A DNA stretch of 64,000 bases from Paenibacillus aceris (GTDB lineage: Bacteria > Bacillota > Bacilli > Paenibacillales > NBRC-103111). Under the pieces are notes generated by a model that was given only the letters and a program-made list of their open reading frames with translations, had not been told where the DNA came from and did no database searches. This document shows positions 1-8,293 of this stretch, in pieces (positions within the stretch are counted from its first letter, which is position 1; each line of letters begins with the position of its first letter). The position numbers and the translations under genes are program-made. The stretch is from the NCBI RefSeq assembly GCF_017874035.1, contig NZ_JAGGKV010000031.1:1-64000 (forward strand), given 5' to 3'.

Positions 1-53
1 TATTAGGCACGCCGCCAGCGTTCGTCCTGAGCCAGGATCAAACTCTCCATAAT
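1..53 (-). rRNA. 16S rRNA, 5' end only (partial)
   Basis: Read on the minus strand, this is the conserved 5' end of bacterial 16S rRNA: GAGAGTTTGATCCTGGCTCA followed by the usual GACGAACGCTGGCGGCGTGC stretch. The gene runs out of the window on the left, so only about the first 53 bases are present. The exact mature 5' end is estimated. An rrn promoter and a boxA-like leader element lie upstream at 143-233, which supports a real rRNA operon start. Confidence 0.97.
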
Positions 54-142
54 AGAAAAGCTTAATTGTACTCATTGACTTGCTAGCGAGATTTTTCAAT
101 CTCATTTATAGTCGATTGCTCGACTGTGCTTTACTCACTCGT

Positions 143-161
143 TGTTCAGTTTTCAAAGATC
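143..161 (-). promoter_or_regulatory. rrn leader boxA-like antitermination element
   Basis: On the minus strand the leader reads ATCTTTGAAAACTGAACAAC, the motif that precedes rRNA genes in Bacillus and Paenibacillus and is taken as boxA, the Nus-factor antitermination signal. It lies about 90 bases upstream of the 16S gene and downstream of the promoter at 205-233, the expected order. Confidence 0.7.
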
Positions 162-204
162 AATTTCTTTCGCTCACTGCCGCGTTGCCGAAGCAGCGAA
201 AAGT

Positions 205-233
205 AATATACCATGTTCAAAAATGAATTGCAA
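205..233 (-). promoter_or_regulatory. rRNA operon promoter (sigma-A)
   Basis: On the minus strand there is a -35 TTGCAA (228-233), a 17-bp spacer and a -10 TATATT (205-210), pointing at the 16S gene. AT-rich sequence upstream of the -35 (about 235-300) could act as an UP element. A second rrn promoter may lie further upstream (250-300), but no clean -35/-10 pair is visible there. Confidence 0.75.
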
Positions 234-417
234 GTGTTTTTTTTGAACCATTCTTAAATTTTTGAACACGATCAGTTTATTGAACGATCCTGACTGGTTC
301 ATGCTGTTATTTAGAGAATAATTTCCCATATTCATCTGAAGTATACATCGCTTCGGACAAACAGTTATTTATTCGCATTGAATGGTGGATTTGCAATATA
401 CCATGTATTTAAAAGTA

Positions 418-957
418 TTACAACCTTTCATCCGTAAAAATATTCTTCGATGCATCAGTCTCCAGTCGCCAGTCATTACACTGCATAAGGTTTCCCGGAG
501 GGTACTCAAATTCGCAACTACTCATCAATTGAAAGCCGAGCTTTTGGCAAACTGCGTTCGACGCCGGGTTGTTAATAGACGGAAACGCATGCATATACAT
601 ATGCTTTTTCTCAACGTTTGCGTTTGCGATAGCTTCTGCGACAGCTGCGGTCGCAATTCCCCTGCCTTGGAATGACGGTAAAACACTCCAGCCAATCTCG
701 TATACGCTCTGGCCTTCCCACATACTATCCCAGTAACCGACGCTGCCGACGGTCTCGTATCCAGGAAGCAGCACAATACTGAACATGCGGCCGGTCCCCT
801 TTCCGTCGATCTCAAGGTACCGTTTGTGGCGATTTAGAATTTGCTCTTCCGTTTCCGAGCCTCCAAGGTGTTCCATCATTTCAGGAGCATTAATTAGACG
901 AAGCAAATCAAGATTAGCGTCAGACCAAATCTTTAGGAAGACATGTGGCGTTTTCAT
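418..957 (-). CDS. GNAT-family N-acetyltransferase
   Basis: A 179-residue protein of the GNAT acetyltransferase fold, which moves an acetyl group from acetyl-CoA to an amine. The acetyl-CoA loop is visible as a Q-G-R-G-I-A run near residues 98-103, inside SVLPSFQGRGIATAAVAEAI. A later N-x-A-S-N-A-V-C-Q-K-LGF segment is typical of RimJ/YjdJ-type members. The length fits a single-domain GNAT. The start codon has a G-rich ribosome site (GAGGGGGA) upstream. It stands alone between the rRNA operon and a repeat region. The acceptor substrate cannot be told from sequence. Confidence 0.9.
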   Translation of the reverse strand: MKTPHVFLKIWSDANLDLLRLINAPEMMEHLGGSETEEQILNRHKRYLEIDGKGTGRMFSIVLLPGYETVGSVGYWDSMWEGQSVYEIGWSVLPSFQGRGIATAAVAEAIANANVEKKHMYMHAFPSINNPASNAVCQKLGFQLMSSCEFEYPPGNLMQCNDWRLETDASKNIFTDERL

Positions 958-1045
958 TTGCTTTCAACATCCCCCTCACCGCTTATATACGAAATCCCTT
1001 TAATAGTAACAAGAACATACGTTCCTAGTCAAATTTTCGTCACTG

Positions 1046-1165
1046 GGTACTGGACTTTTGAGGCTGGATCTCCCCTTGCTGATATTGATCTTTTCAGGAT
1101 TTCCCCATAACTGGTATTAAGCTTTTGACGATTTCTCCTTAATTCGTATTGAGCTTTTGAGAACC
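1046..1165. repeat. Four degenerate ~32-35-bp tandem units (intergenic repeat)
   Basis: Four imperfect copies start near 1046, 1081, 1113 and 1145, each containing a G-T-A-T-T-R-A-G-C-T-T-T-T-G-like core, with spacings of 35, 32 and 32 bp. On the minus strand this would give a repetitive peptide (K-L-N-T and Q-Y-E-L-R-R-N-R-Q-K pattern) in an open frame at 1029-1229, which I take as a by-product of the repeat and not a gene. The block lies just past the 3' end of the methyltransferase gene. Similar K-L-N-T-type intergenic repeats are, from memory, common in Paenibacillus genomes. Confidence 0.6.
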
Positions 1166-1179
1166 TGTTTGCCCCCTCT

Positions 1180-1962
1180 CTAGAGGGAGGGTCTGGTTCC
1201 AACGATGACGGTAGCATCCAGTTCATCAAATCTGGCCACTCTCGGGATCAGCCCGCTGTGAGCAAAAATCTCGACAGTCTGCGGCGCCTGCCGCTCGCTA
1301 ATCTCAACCAACAAGTGGCCGCCCGGTGCCAGCCAGAGCGGCGCCACTGTCGCCACCCGTCGTTGGAAGTCAAGCCCATCTACACCCCCGTCAAGCGCAA
1401 TCCGAGCTTCATGAATACGGGCTTCCGAAGGAAGGAGCTCGATAGCGCCGGTTGGCACATAGGGTACGTTAGCGAGCAGGATGTCGATGCTGTTAAGCAG
1501 TTTCGTGGGCAGCGCCTCGAAAAGGTCACCTTCGTATACGTGACCACCGGCGGCATCAAGATTACGGCGGGCACACTGTACGGCTGCCGGGTCAATGTCG
1601 ACGGCATACAGCTCAATCCGTTCCAATGTTGCTGCCAGCGCAGCTCCCAAAGCGCCCGAACCGCAGCATAGATCAACGACGATGGCTCCTGACTTGGCAA
1701 TTTCTGCGGCCTGACGAACGAGAAACTCTGTGCGGTGACGGGGGATGAAGACTCCCGGATCCACCGCGATCCGCAGACCGTAGAACTCCGCCCAGCCAAT
1801 GACGTGCTCAAGTGGAAAGCCTTCGGATCGCCGACCCACCATAGCAGCAAGCTCATCAGACGTCCGGGCTGCTGACATGAGTATCCGGGCCTCATCTTCG
1901 GCGAATACGCACCCTGTAGCCCGAAGGCTTGTGACAATATGCTCAAAATTAATATTCTTCAT
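1180..1962 (-). CDS. PrmC-related protein N5-glutamine methyltransferase
   Basis: A 260-residue SAM-dependent methyltransferase related to PrmC/HemK. The PrmC-like N-terminal helical part (about 1-75) is followed by the FIPRHRTEFLV segment and the SAM-binding glycine motif VVDLCCGSGALG (about 95-106). The catalytic motif is NVPYVP near residue 165 instead of the NPPY of true PrmC. That variant matches the separate family annotated as putative protein N(5)-glutamine methyltransferase (PrmC-related). A classical prmC sits beside prfA, but here there is no release-factor gene, so the target is unknown. The ribosome site is weak. Confidence 0.85.
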   Translation of the reverse strand: MKNINFEHIVTSLRATGCVFAEDEARILMSAARTSDELAAMVGRRSEGFPLEHVIGWAEFYGLRIAVDPGVFIPRHRTEFLVRQAAEIAKSGAIVVDLCCGSGALGAALAATLERIELYAVDIDPAAVQCARRNLDAAGGHVYEGDLFEALPTKLLNSIDILLANVPYVPTGAIELLPSEARIHEARIALDGGVDGLDFQRRVATVAPLWLAPGGHLLVEISERQAPQTVEIFAHSGLIPRVARFDELDATVIVGTRPSL

Positions 1963-2184
1963 AAAAAGTCACCGCAATTCTTATTCTTTAAAAGTTATGT
2001 GATCGATTTAATCTTAAAGTGCTGTGACTGAAGCCCGACTCATCTCTAATCATTTTATCCTCTATGCAATTCGATGGACAGTTACTAAATGGTTATAAGA
2101 AACTCTCCTGCCAATGGACGAAGATGGAAAAATTGTCCTAAAAAAAGAAGCCGCCGTGTGGCAGCTCCTCCCGTATCGTTTTAA

Positions 2185-2208
2185 AAAAGCTTGATTTCTC
2201 AAGCTTTT
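2185..2208 (-). terminator. Rho-independent terminator after the fructan operon
   Basis: Perfect 10-bp arms AAAAGCTTGA and TCAAGCTTTT enclose a TTTC loop. It lies 26 bases beyond the stop codon of the ROK kinase gene, with a run of T on the minus strand, so it probably ends the fructan transcript. The surrounding 1963-2234 region shows nothing else that I can identify. Confidence 0.75.
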
Positions 2209-2234
2209 AGAAGAAATTGAACGCTGAAATCTGT

Positions 2235-3116
2235 CTAGCTCTTCTTTAAAGCCTCTAATCCCAAGGCAAGCGCTCCGCTCAAACCTGCATTATTTCCTAA
2301 ACCCGGAGCTACGATGTAGCTGTTAATATCATCTAGTATAGCCGGACTGCTGATGTAACCGTTCAAATTCCGTTGAACATTAGCACGTATCAATGGAAAT
2401 AGTTGCTGTTGGTGCATGACGCCTCCGCCCAAAATGACGATTTTCGGGGATAGCATGAATATCGTCGAACTCACAGATTGGGCAATATAATAGGCTTCTA
2501 TTTCCCACGCCGGATGATCTGCCGGCATCTCATTTCCTTTCAACCCCCACCGCTTCTCAATAGCCGGACCTGCAGCAAGCCCCTCAAAGCAATCCCCATG
2601 ATACGTACACATTCCCTCGAAGTGGTCTTCCTTATGACGTCTGACCAAAACATGACCGCCTTCGGGGTGTACAAGTCCATGAACCAAACGCCCCTCCATG
2701 TATACGCCTACCCCGATTCCGGTACCAATCGTATAATATACACAGCTATCAAGCCCTTTGGCAGCTCCCCATTTCGCTTCTCCAAGCGCCGCAGCATTCA
2801 CATCCGTATCCCATCCGAAGGGGACATCGAAAGCTTGCTTCAATGTACCAAGGAAATTATAATTAGCCCACCCTGGCTTAGGCGTCGTGGTAACATAGCC
2901 ATAGAAGGGACTATTGGGATCAACATGAATGGGTCCAAATGATCCGATTCCAATTGCTGCCACATTTTTATCCACAAAATAGTTGATCACTTTTTCTAAA
3001 GTCTGATCCGGATATTCCGTTGGAAAACTTATTTGATCCTCGACAACGCCAGAGTCATTCCCGATACCGCAAACGAACTTAGTCCCTCCAGCTTCGATAG
3101 CTCCAATACGCAGCAT
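2235..3116 (-). CDS. ROK-family fructokinase
   Basis: A 293-residue sugar kinase of the ROK family, probably phosphorylating fructose released by the GH32 enzyme to fructose 6-phosphate in the cytoplasm. The N-terminal phosphate-binding motif is GAIEAGGTKFVCGIG (about 5-19). The catalytic Asp lies in WDTDVNAAALGEA (near 101). TIGTGIGVGV (about 130) binds ATP, and the ROK zinc-type cluster is H-x(n)-C-x-Y-H-G-D-C-x-E-G-L-A (about 166-182). The family and length match ScrK/GmuE fructokinases. Its GGAGG ribosome site lies in the end of the response-regulator gene, with one base between the two genes, so it is the last gene of the fructan operon. Confidence 0.9.
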   Translation of the reverse strand: MLRIGAIEAGGTKFVCGIGNDSGVVEDQISFPTEYPDQTLEKVINYFVDKNVAAIGIGSFGPIHVDPNSPFYGYVTTTPKPGWANYNFLGTLKQAFDVPFGWDTDVNAAALGEAKWGAAKGLDSCVYYTIGTGIGVGVYMEGRLVHGLVHPEGGHVLVRRHKEDHFEGMCTYHGDCFEGLAAGPAIEKRWGLKGNEMPADHPAWEIEAYYIAQSVSSTIFMLSPKIVILGGGVMHQQQLFPLIRANVQRNLNGYISSPAILDDINSYIVAPGLGNNAGLSGALALGLEALKKS

Positions 3117-3117
3117 C

Positions 3118-4740
3118 TTAATATACCTCCTTCTTATGCAGATGATTGTTCCTACGATATTCGTCAGGAGTCACACCAAATCGACTTTTAAACACTCTAT
3201 AGAAATACTTCTCATCCTTAAAGCCGACTTTGGGTGCAATTTCATAAACTTTCATGGTGCTGTTTTGAAGCAGTTCGATCCCTTTTTTAATCCGCATGTC
3301 GGTCAAATATTTACTGAATGTCATACCCAAATGATTTTTGAACATCAGACTCAAATAATTTGGGCTAAAAAACAAATGATTCGCTACCCGGTCCAAGGAT
3401 AAATCCTCCATATAATGCATCTCCAAATAATGAAGACATGTTTCAATAACGGATTCGTGCTTTTTGGAACGGCTCTTAAGGATGATGTCCAAAAACTGCA
3501 GAAGCGTATCTAGAAACCGCTTTTTACATATGGCATAATCGCTGCTGGCAGACAGCAAGGTTTCGGCCTCGAGCAGGATATCCTTATAATCTTGATCCGT
3601 TACAAAGTCTTTAATCACGGAAGCTACACCAGATACCATACGGATTACAGCTTTATTCCATTGATCGGGATAAGGCATTCCGTTTTCTAGGATACGCTCA
3701 AACCAATCATCGACATGTTTAACGATCTGCTCGCTCTTTGTTTTACGGATGAATTCCTTGAACAGCTCTTCCTCTTTTAAATAATCATAATGCATGGTGC
3801 GAATACGACCGCTAATTTCCGAGTACCGGATCACATCTTGTGTATGCAAAAAATAGCGAAAAGAAGCCGCTGTCAGCGCTTCTTTGCAAGAATGCCTCGC
3901 TTCCTGGAACAGATTGCTGCGTTCCTCTCCAATCCCGATCGTCAAAGACATCCCAAATTGCTCGAACGTTTGTGCAGTGAACTCTTTCAACAACTTCGTC
4001 AGCGTCCCCATTTCTTCGGCAAAGGGTTGAACCATGGTCAACACTGTGATTAACACGCTCTTATCCTCGCCGGAGTAGAACGAGACGGAAGGACCGATTC
4101 TGCTGCTCCGGCCTTCTATCCCGCTTAACATATCGCTTTTCATGCGCTCCACACTATAGAGCGGGTCCATCAGCAGACTTTCATCGTTCAGCTTGGCTAC
4201 AATCACGATCCCCCTGCTTTGCAAGGAAAATTGTTGACGAATCTCTGCGCACTGGGTCTCGGCTATCCCTCCCGTAACCCAGTCAGAGAGAAGACGCTCA
4301 TAATAGACGGATAAGGTTCTGTTCAACTGCTGCTTGATTTCTTCATTTTCGAGCTGATTCGTTTTTTCTTTTTGGATGCTGCTCTCCACTTTATCCAGTA
4401 TTTGAGCTATGCTTTCCTCTTTCACGGGCTTCACTAAATAATCAAAAGCCCCCAGTTGAATCGCCTTTTGCGCATATTCAAAATACCGGTAACCGCTGAG
4501 TATAATTACCTTAATGTCATGAGATGAAGTGTTCATCTCCTCAATCAGTTCTAAACCGTCCAGAATAGGCATCTTAATATCCGTGAACACAATATCGATG
4601 TCATCCCGCTGGATGACCCCTAATGCTTCTTGACCGTTTTTGGCTTCCAGCACTTGACAGTTAGGTCTGGCTTCCCTGATCATTTTGGCCAATACTCTTC
4701 GCTGTATGGCCTCATCATCCACTACCAGTATGTTTTGCAT
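3118..4740 (-). CDS. YesN-type AraC-family response regulator of the fructan locus
   Basis: A 540-residue response regulator. The receiver domain spans about 1-120, with the acidic pair VVDDE at 6-10, phospho-acceptor Asp54 in VFTDIKMP and Lys near 104 in YLVKPV. A long middle part of the YesN type follows, then a C-terminal AraC double helix-turn-helix (about 435-535, with F-S-P-N-Y-L-S and GFKDEKYFYRVFK). Its partner is the YesM-type kinase at 9882-11705. The pair probably senses extracellular sugar and activates the importer genes. A GGAGG site precedes the ATG. It is unusual in being separated from its kinase by the transport and GH32 genes. Confidence 0.93.
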   Translation of the reverse strand: MQNILVVDDEAIQRRVLAKMIREARPNCQVLEAKNGQEALGVIQRDDIDIVFTDIKMPILDGLELIEEMNTSSHDIKVIILSGYRYFEYAQKAIQLGAFDYLVKPVKEESIAQILDKVESSIQKEKTNQLENEEIKQQLNRTLSVYYERLLSDWVTGGIAETQCAEIRQQFSLQSRGIVIVAKLNDESLLMDPLYSVERMKSDMLSGIEGRSSRIGPSVSFYSGEDKSVLITVLTMVQPFAEEMGTLTKLLKEFTAQTFEQFGMSLTIGIGEERSNLFQEARHSCKEALTAASFRYFLHTQDVIRYSEISGRIRTMHYDYLKEEELFKEFIRKTKSEQIVKHVDDWFERILENGMPYPDQWNKAVIRMVSGVASVIKDFVTDQDYKDILLEAETLLSASSDYAICKKRFLDTLLQFLDIILKSRSKKHESVIETCLHYLEMHYMEDLSLDRVANHLFFSPNYLSLMFKNHLGMTFSKYLTDMRIKKGIELLQNSTMKVYEIAPKVGFKDEKYFYRVFKSRFGVTPDEYRRNNHLHKKEVY

Positions 4741-4862
4741 GCAAGCCTCCTAAAAATGTGAAACTTTGATCTCCGATCAAAGATCCCTATATCTCCCCAC
4801 AAAATGACACTGTGACTCTTCGAAGCCTAGTCCGTTTATTTTGCGGGAACACCGGTTTATGT

Positions 4863-6323
4863 TCAAATGCTCTTCAGCGGAGTTATATTCAGCGAGATCA
4901 GTTTAACTGTTCCATGAAGTGCATAGATTTCCAGACCTTGCTCTTCTTCTCCGGGAAATATTAAATCGGTTATAACGGCTTCCCCATCGCCTGCAAACAC
5001 TTCGATCGATGACGTATCCACCCATATATGCAGCTTGAGGCGCCGGTCCGACGTTTCTATCGTGACCCCATGTCTGCCAGGGAAATCCGCATGAAAGGCA
5101 ATCTCACCGGAACGAGAACGATCAACAAAAATCTCTTGCTTTTCTACTTCATAGCCTACCACAGTTTCGGATAAATCTGATGCTCGGACTTTGAATCCAA
5201 ATTCTGCCGCAGTCTGTAATTCAAACTCAGCCTCTAGCACAAAACACGGAAGATGAAGTTGGGACAGCAGATTGCAACCGGGCTCCACGATCGTTTCATC
5301 CCAGCTAGAAGAGTCTAATTTCAACCGGTTTAATTCTTCAACAGGCTGCTGTATGAGTATTATTTGATCCTGGCGGCTAATTAAACTTAACGTTCTTGGG
5401 ATTGTCATGGCGCTGCGCCAGCTTATCGTTGGCGTCACCTGCGCATATTTCCAGTTGCTCATCCATCCGACATAGATGCGGCGGCCATCCTTAGCCGGAA
5501 CGTCCGACCAGCTGACTCCCGCGTAATTATCTCTCCCGCTATCGAGCCACTTAACCGTTTCCGGAGAGGCATCGTTCTTAAACACGGTACCGTCGAAATC
5601 ACCAATGAAGTACTGCGTTCTGGAGCCTTCGCGATACTCCGCGGAATTGCCGATGGAGACCAGCATGACCCATTTCGTTCTGGCAGGATCCCCGTCAATC
5701 GCAAGCTCGAATAAATCAGGACATTCCCAGACACCGATATGTGCCCCTTCCCCCTCTCCGAATTGACTGGCAAAGGACCAATCCTTCAAATTCGCCGAAT
5801 GATAGATGCTTACCGTTTGACCGGAGGCCAGTATCATGATCCATTGATTTGTCTGTGGATGCCAGAACACCTTCGGGTCACGGAAATCCGGGAATCTGGC
5901 ATCCGACAGCACCGGGTTGCCGCTATACGTGGTCCAGGTTCTGCCGTAATCGCTGCTGTAAGCCAAACTTTGGCGCTCTCTTCGGAGATCGCTATCCGGG
6001 TCTTGATCATGATGCGTGAAAATAGCAACCAAGCCGGCCTCTCCGTTAAAAAAACCGGTCGTATCCTGCCAATCCACAACGGCACTGCCGGAAAATATTT
6101 GCCCATGCTCATCGGGCTCCAAAGCAATCGGAGCATGCTCCCAGTGCACAAGGTCCCTGCTAATCGCATGGCCCCAATGCATGGGTCCCCAAGTCGTTCC
6201 ATGAGGATGATATTGATAAAACAAATGGTATTCACCATGGAAATAGACGAGTCCATTGGGATCGTTCATCCAATTTTGCTGCGGGGAAAAATGAAATTGC
6301 GGTCTGTAAAGTTCGTTTGTCAT
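4863..6323 (-). CDS. GH32 beta-fructosidase (sucrose/fructan hydrolase)
   Basis: A 486-residue glycoside hydrolase of family 32, which releases fructose from sucrose, inulin or levan oligosaccharides. The three signature residues are visible: nucleophile Asp21 in WMNDPNG, Asp149 in FRDP and acid/base Glu200 in WECPD. The five-bladed propeller (about 1-335) is followed by the beta-sandwich domain (about 350-486). No signal peptide is present, so it is likely cytoplasmic and acts on imported sugars. The downstream ROK kinase would then phosphorylate the fructose. It could be named fructan beta-fructosidase or sucrose-6-phosphate hydrolase, but the ABC import (no PTS gene here) argues against a phosphorylated substrate. 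Confidence 0.95.
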   Translation of the reverse strand: MTNELYRPQFHFSPQQNWMNDPNGLVYFHGEYHLFYQYHPHGTTWGPMHWGHAISRDLVHWEHAPIALEPDEHGQIFSGSAVVDWQDTTGFFNGEAGLVAIFTHHDQDPDSDLRRERQSLAYSSDYGRTWTTYSGNPVLSDARFPDFRDPKVFWHPQTNQWIMILASGQTVSIYHSANLKDWSFASQFGEGEGAHIGVWECPDLFELAIDGDPARTKWVMLVSIGNSAEYREGSRTQYFIGDFDGTVFKNDASPETVKWLDSGRDNYAGVSWSDVPAKDGRRIYVGWMSNWKYAQVTPTISWRSAMTIPRTLSLISRQDQIILIQQPVEELNRLKLDSSSWDETIVEPGCNLLSQLHLPCFVLEAEFELQTAAEFGFKVRASDLSETVVGYEVEKQEIFVDRSRSGEIAFHADFPGRHGVTIETSDRRLKLHIWVDTSSIEVFAGDGEAVITDLIFPGEEEQGLEIYALHGTVKLISLNITPLKSI

Positions 6324-6376
6324 TCAATTACCTCAATTCGCATAGAATGATGCCCGGTCGAATTTCCCGAGTCAAG

Positions 6377-7207
6377 TTACCCTTTGATTCCGGTGCTGGT
6401 GATCCCCTGTACATAGTACTTTTGCAGAAGCAGAAAAATCACGACGATTGGCAAGGTGGTGAACGTAAGCGTCGCCATGATTTGCCCGTAGAAAATAGGA
6501 GGAAGTGTAAAGAACGTTTGAATGCCGAGCTGTATGTTCCTCAAAGATTCTCCTGTTGTGACCAGAATAGGCCACATAAAATCCCCCCAATGCGAGATAA
6601 AGTCCAGTATGAAAACCGTCGTAAATACGGGGCCAGAGAGGGGAATTACAATTTTCAGAAACGTCTTCAGAGGAGAGGAGCCGTCAATCGCCGCCGATTC
6701 CAGAAGTTCGTTCGGTATATCCATAAAAAACTGGCGGAACATGAAAATGCTGAAGCAGTTCGCAATAAACGGGACGATAAGCGCCAGCCAAGTGTTCACC
6801 CAGCTCAATCCGTTGACGACGAAATAGAGCGGCATCACTATACTTTCAAACGGTACGATCATCAGCGCAATGATGGCGGTAAGGATAACGCCTTTCCCTT
6901 TAAAATTAAGCTTGGCCAGCGCATATCCGCAGATCGAATTCACCCCTAAGCCGCTTATGCCGATAACCGAGACATAGAACAAACTGTTAAATAAGTATTT
7001 CATCATGGGAATCCGGTCGAAAGCTTTTATATAGTTATCAAATGTTATATTCGTAGGAAGTAAAGACTTGATCGAGCCTAAATCTGCGAAAATTTGATTT
7101 TCCGGTTTGAGCGATGAAACGACCATCCATAGCAGCGGGATAATAAAGAGCACCGACATGATAATATTAGACGCATAGATGAAAATTTTAATCTTACGAT
7201 CAGCCAT
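6377..7207 (-). CDS. Sugar ABC transporter permease (MalG type)
   Basis: A 276-residue integral membrane protein of the carbohydrate-uptake (CUT1) permease family with about six membrane spans. The cytoplasmic EAA loop that docks the ATPase is visible as ELLESAAIDGSSPLKTFLKIVIPLSGP (about 187-213; key residues E-x-A-x-I-D-G and the later P-L). The C-terminal QKYYVQGITSTGIKG ending is typical of this partner. It has an AAGGAG site eight bases before its ATG and lies 21 bp after the first permease gene. No ATPase gene is nearby, so a shared MsmX-type ATPase is likely. Confidence 0.95.
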   Translation of the reverse strand: MADRKIKIFIYASNIIMSVLFIIPLLWMVVSSLKPENQIFADLGSIKSLLPTNITFDNYIKAFDRIPMMKYLFNSLFYVSVIGISGLGVNSICGYALAKLNFKGKGVILTAIIALMIVPFESIVMPLYFVVNGLSWVNTWLALIVPFIANCFSIFMFRQFFMDIPNELLESAAIDGSSPLKTFLKIVIPLSGPVFTTVFILDFISHWGDFMWPILVTTGESLRNIQLGIQTFFTLPPIFYGQIMATLTFTTLPIVVIFLLLQKYYVQGITSTGIKG

Positions 7208-7228
7208 GAGCTCATCTCCTTCCTAATC

Positions 7229-8155
7229 TCATCTATCTTTAAAAAATTTCTTCATAGAAAACGAAATCACGACTACAATGAGGAAAAAAATGACGGATAC
7301 GGCGGATGCATAACCTGCATTCCTGAATTGGAACCCTTGCTGGTAAATGAGCAGCGCAAGCGTTCTTGTGGAATTCTCCGGACCGCCGCCCGTCATTACG
7401 TAAGGTTGAGTGAACAGCTTCACCGCTTGAATCGTCGTAATCGTCAGAACGAATACGATGACATTGTACAAACTTGGAATCGTAATAAATTTGAGCTGTT
7501 GAAACTTATTCGCCCCGTCCATCGCCGATGCTTCATACAAATCTTTCGGTATACTTTGTAGTCCCGCCAGAAATATCATCATTTGATATCCCGCTGCTTG
7601 CCATACGGACATAAAGATAATGGAATTCATCGCCTGATCCGCGCTTCGGAGGAAAGGCTGCTTCGGTATGCCAAAGATATGTAAAGCGGAATTGATCAAT
7701 CCCTCATTCGGGTTATACAGAGAAATCCACAAAATCGCGATAACCGTCATGGATGTAATAACCGGGCTAAAGTAAGCAATCCGGAATACATTTCTCATCT
7801 TAAGTTGATTGTTGACTAACAAGGCCAGCAGCAGCGCTACCGCTGATTGGACAGGCACGACGATGACAGTGAAATACATTGTGTTATACAAGGATTTATA
7901 AAAGAGCTTATCCTTAAAAAGGAGCATATAATTATCCAGGCCCGTAAATGTAATCTGATCAGGCCTCAGTAAATTAAATTTGGTGAATCCGAACACCACC
8001 GCCAACAAAAAAGGCAGCAACAGGAATACAATCAACAGGATCACAGCTGGCAGAATAAATGAATATCCCGTGATAGACTCTCTTCGCTTCTGAAGTCCGA
8101 TTGATGTCACTTTAGACTTTGTGCTTGCATGGACTTGTGTACTAACGTTCTGCAT
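7229..8155 (-). CDS. Sugar ABC transporter permease (MalF/UgpA type)
   Basis: A 308-residue CUT1 permease. A cytoplasmic N-terminus (about 1-30) is followed by six predicted membrane segments, starting with the hydrophobic run YSFILPAVILLIVFLLLPF. The EAA loop DLYEASAMDGANKFQQLKFIT (key residues E-A-x-x-M-D-G-A) lies near residues 205-225. It pairs with the MalG-type permease next to it and with the lipoprotein upstream. The position inside a GH32/fructokinase operon points to import of sucrose or fructo-oligosaccharides. The ribosome site (AGAGGAG) is rather far, about 14 bases, from the ATG. Confidence 0.95.
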   Translation of the reverse strand: MQNVSTQVHASTKSKVTSIGLQKRRESITGYSFILPAVILLIVFLLLPFLLAVVFGFTKFNLLRPDQITFTGLDNYMLLFKDKLFYKSLYNTMYFTVIVVPVQSAVALLLALLVNNQLKMRNVFRIAYFSPVITSMTVIAILWISLYNPNEGLINSALHIFGIPKQPFLRSADQAMNSIIFMSVWQAAGYQMMIFLAGLQSIPKDLYEASAMDGANKFQQLKFITIPSLYNVIVFVLTITTIQAVKLFTQPYVMTGGGPENSTRTLALLIYQQGFQFRNAGYASAVSVIFFLIVVVISFSMKKFFKDR

Positions 8156-8293
8156 GGATCAATCATCACTCCTCTCCAAGAATCCAATAATTCTGGAATC
8201 GTCAATCTAATGTTATCTTCTAAATGACCGCAGAGAGCGGCATCCTGCCGAAGGAGCTGTCCTGATGCCGTTTCTGCGTTAACATGCATAGAT

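Noticed and set aside
1029..1229. 66-codon minus-strand ORF with K-L-N-T-like repeats
   Set aside because: The frame is produced by the degenerate tandem repeat, and it overlaps the methyltransferase gene end.
6317..6949. 210-codon plus-strand ORF over the MalG-type permease
   Set aside because: It is the reverse frame of a clear permease gene; its composition is rich in Arg, Lys and His and no family is recognised.
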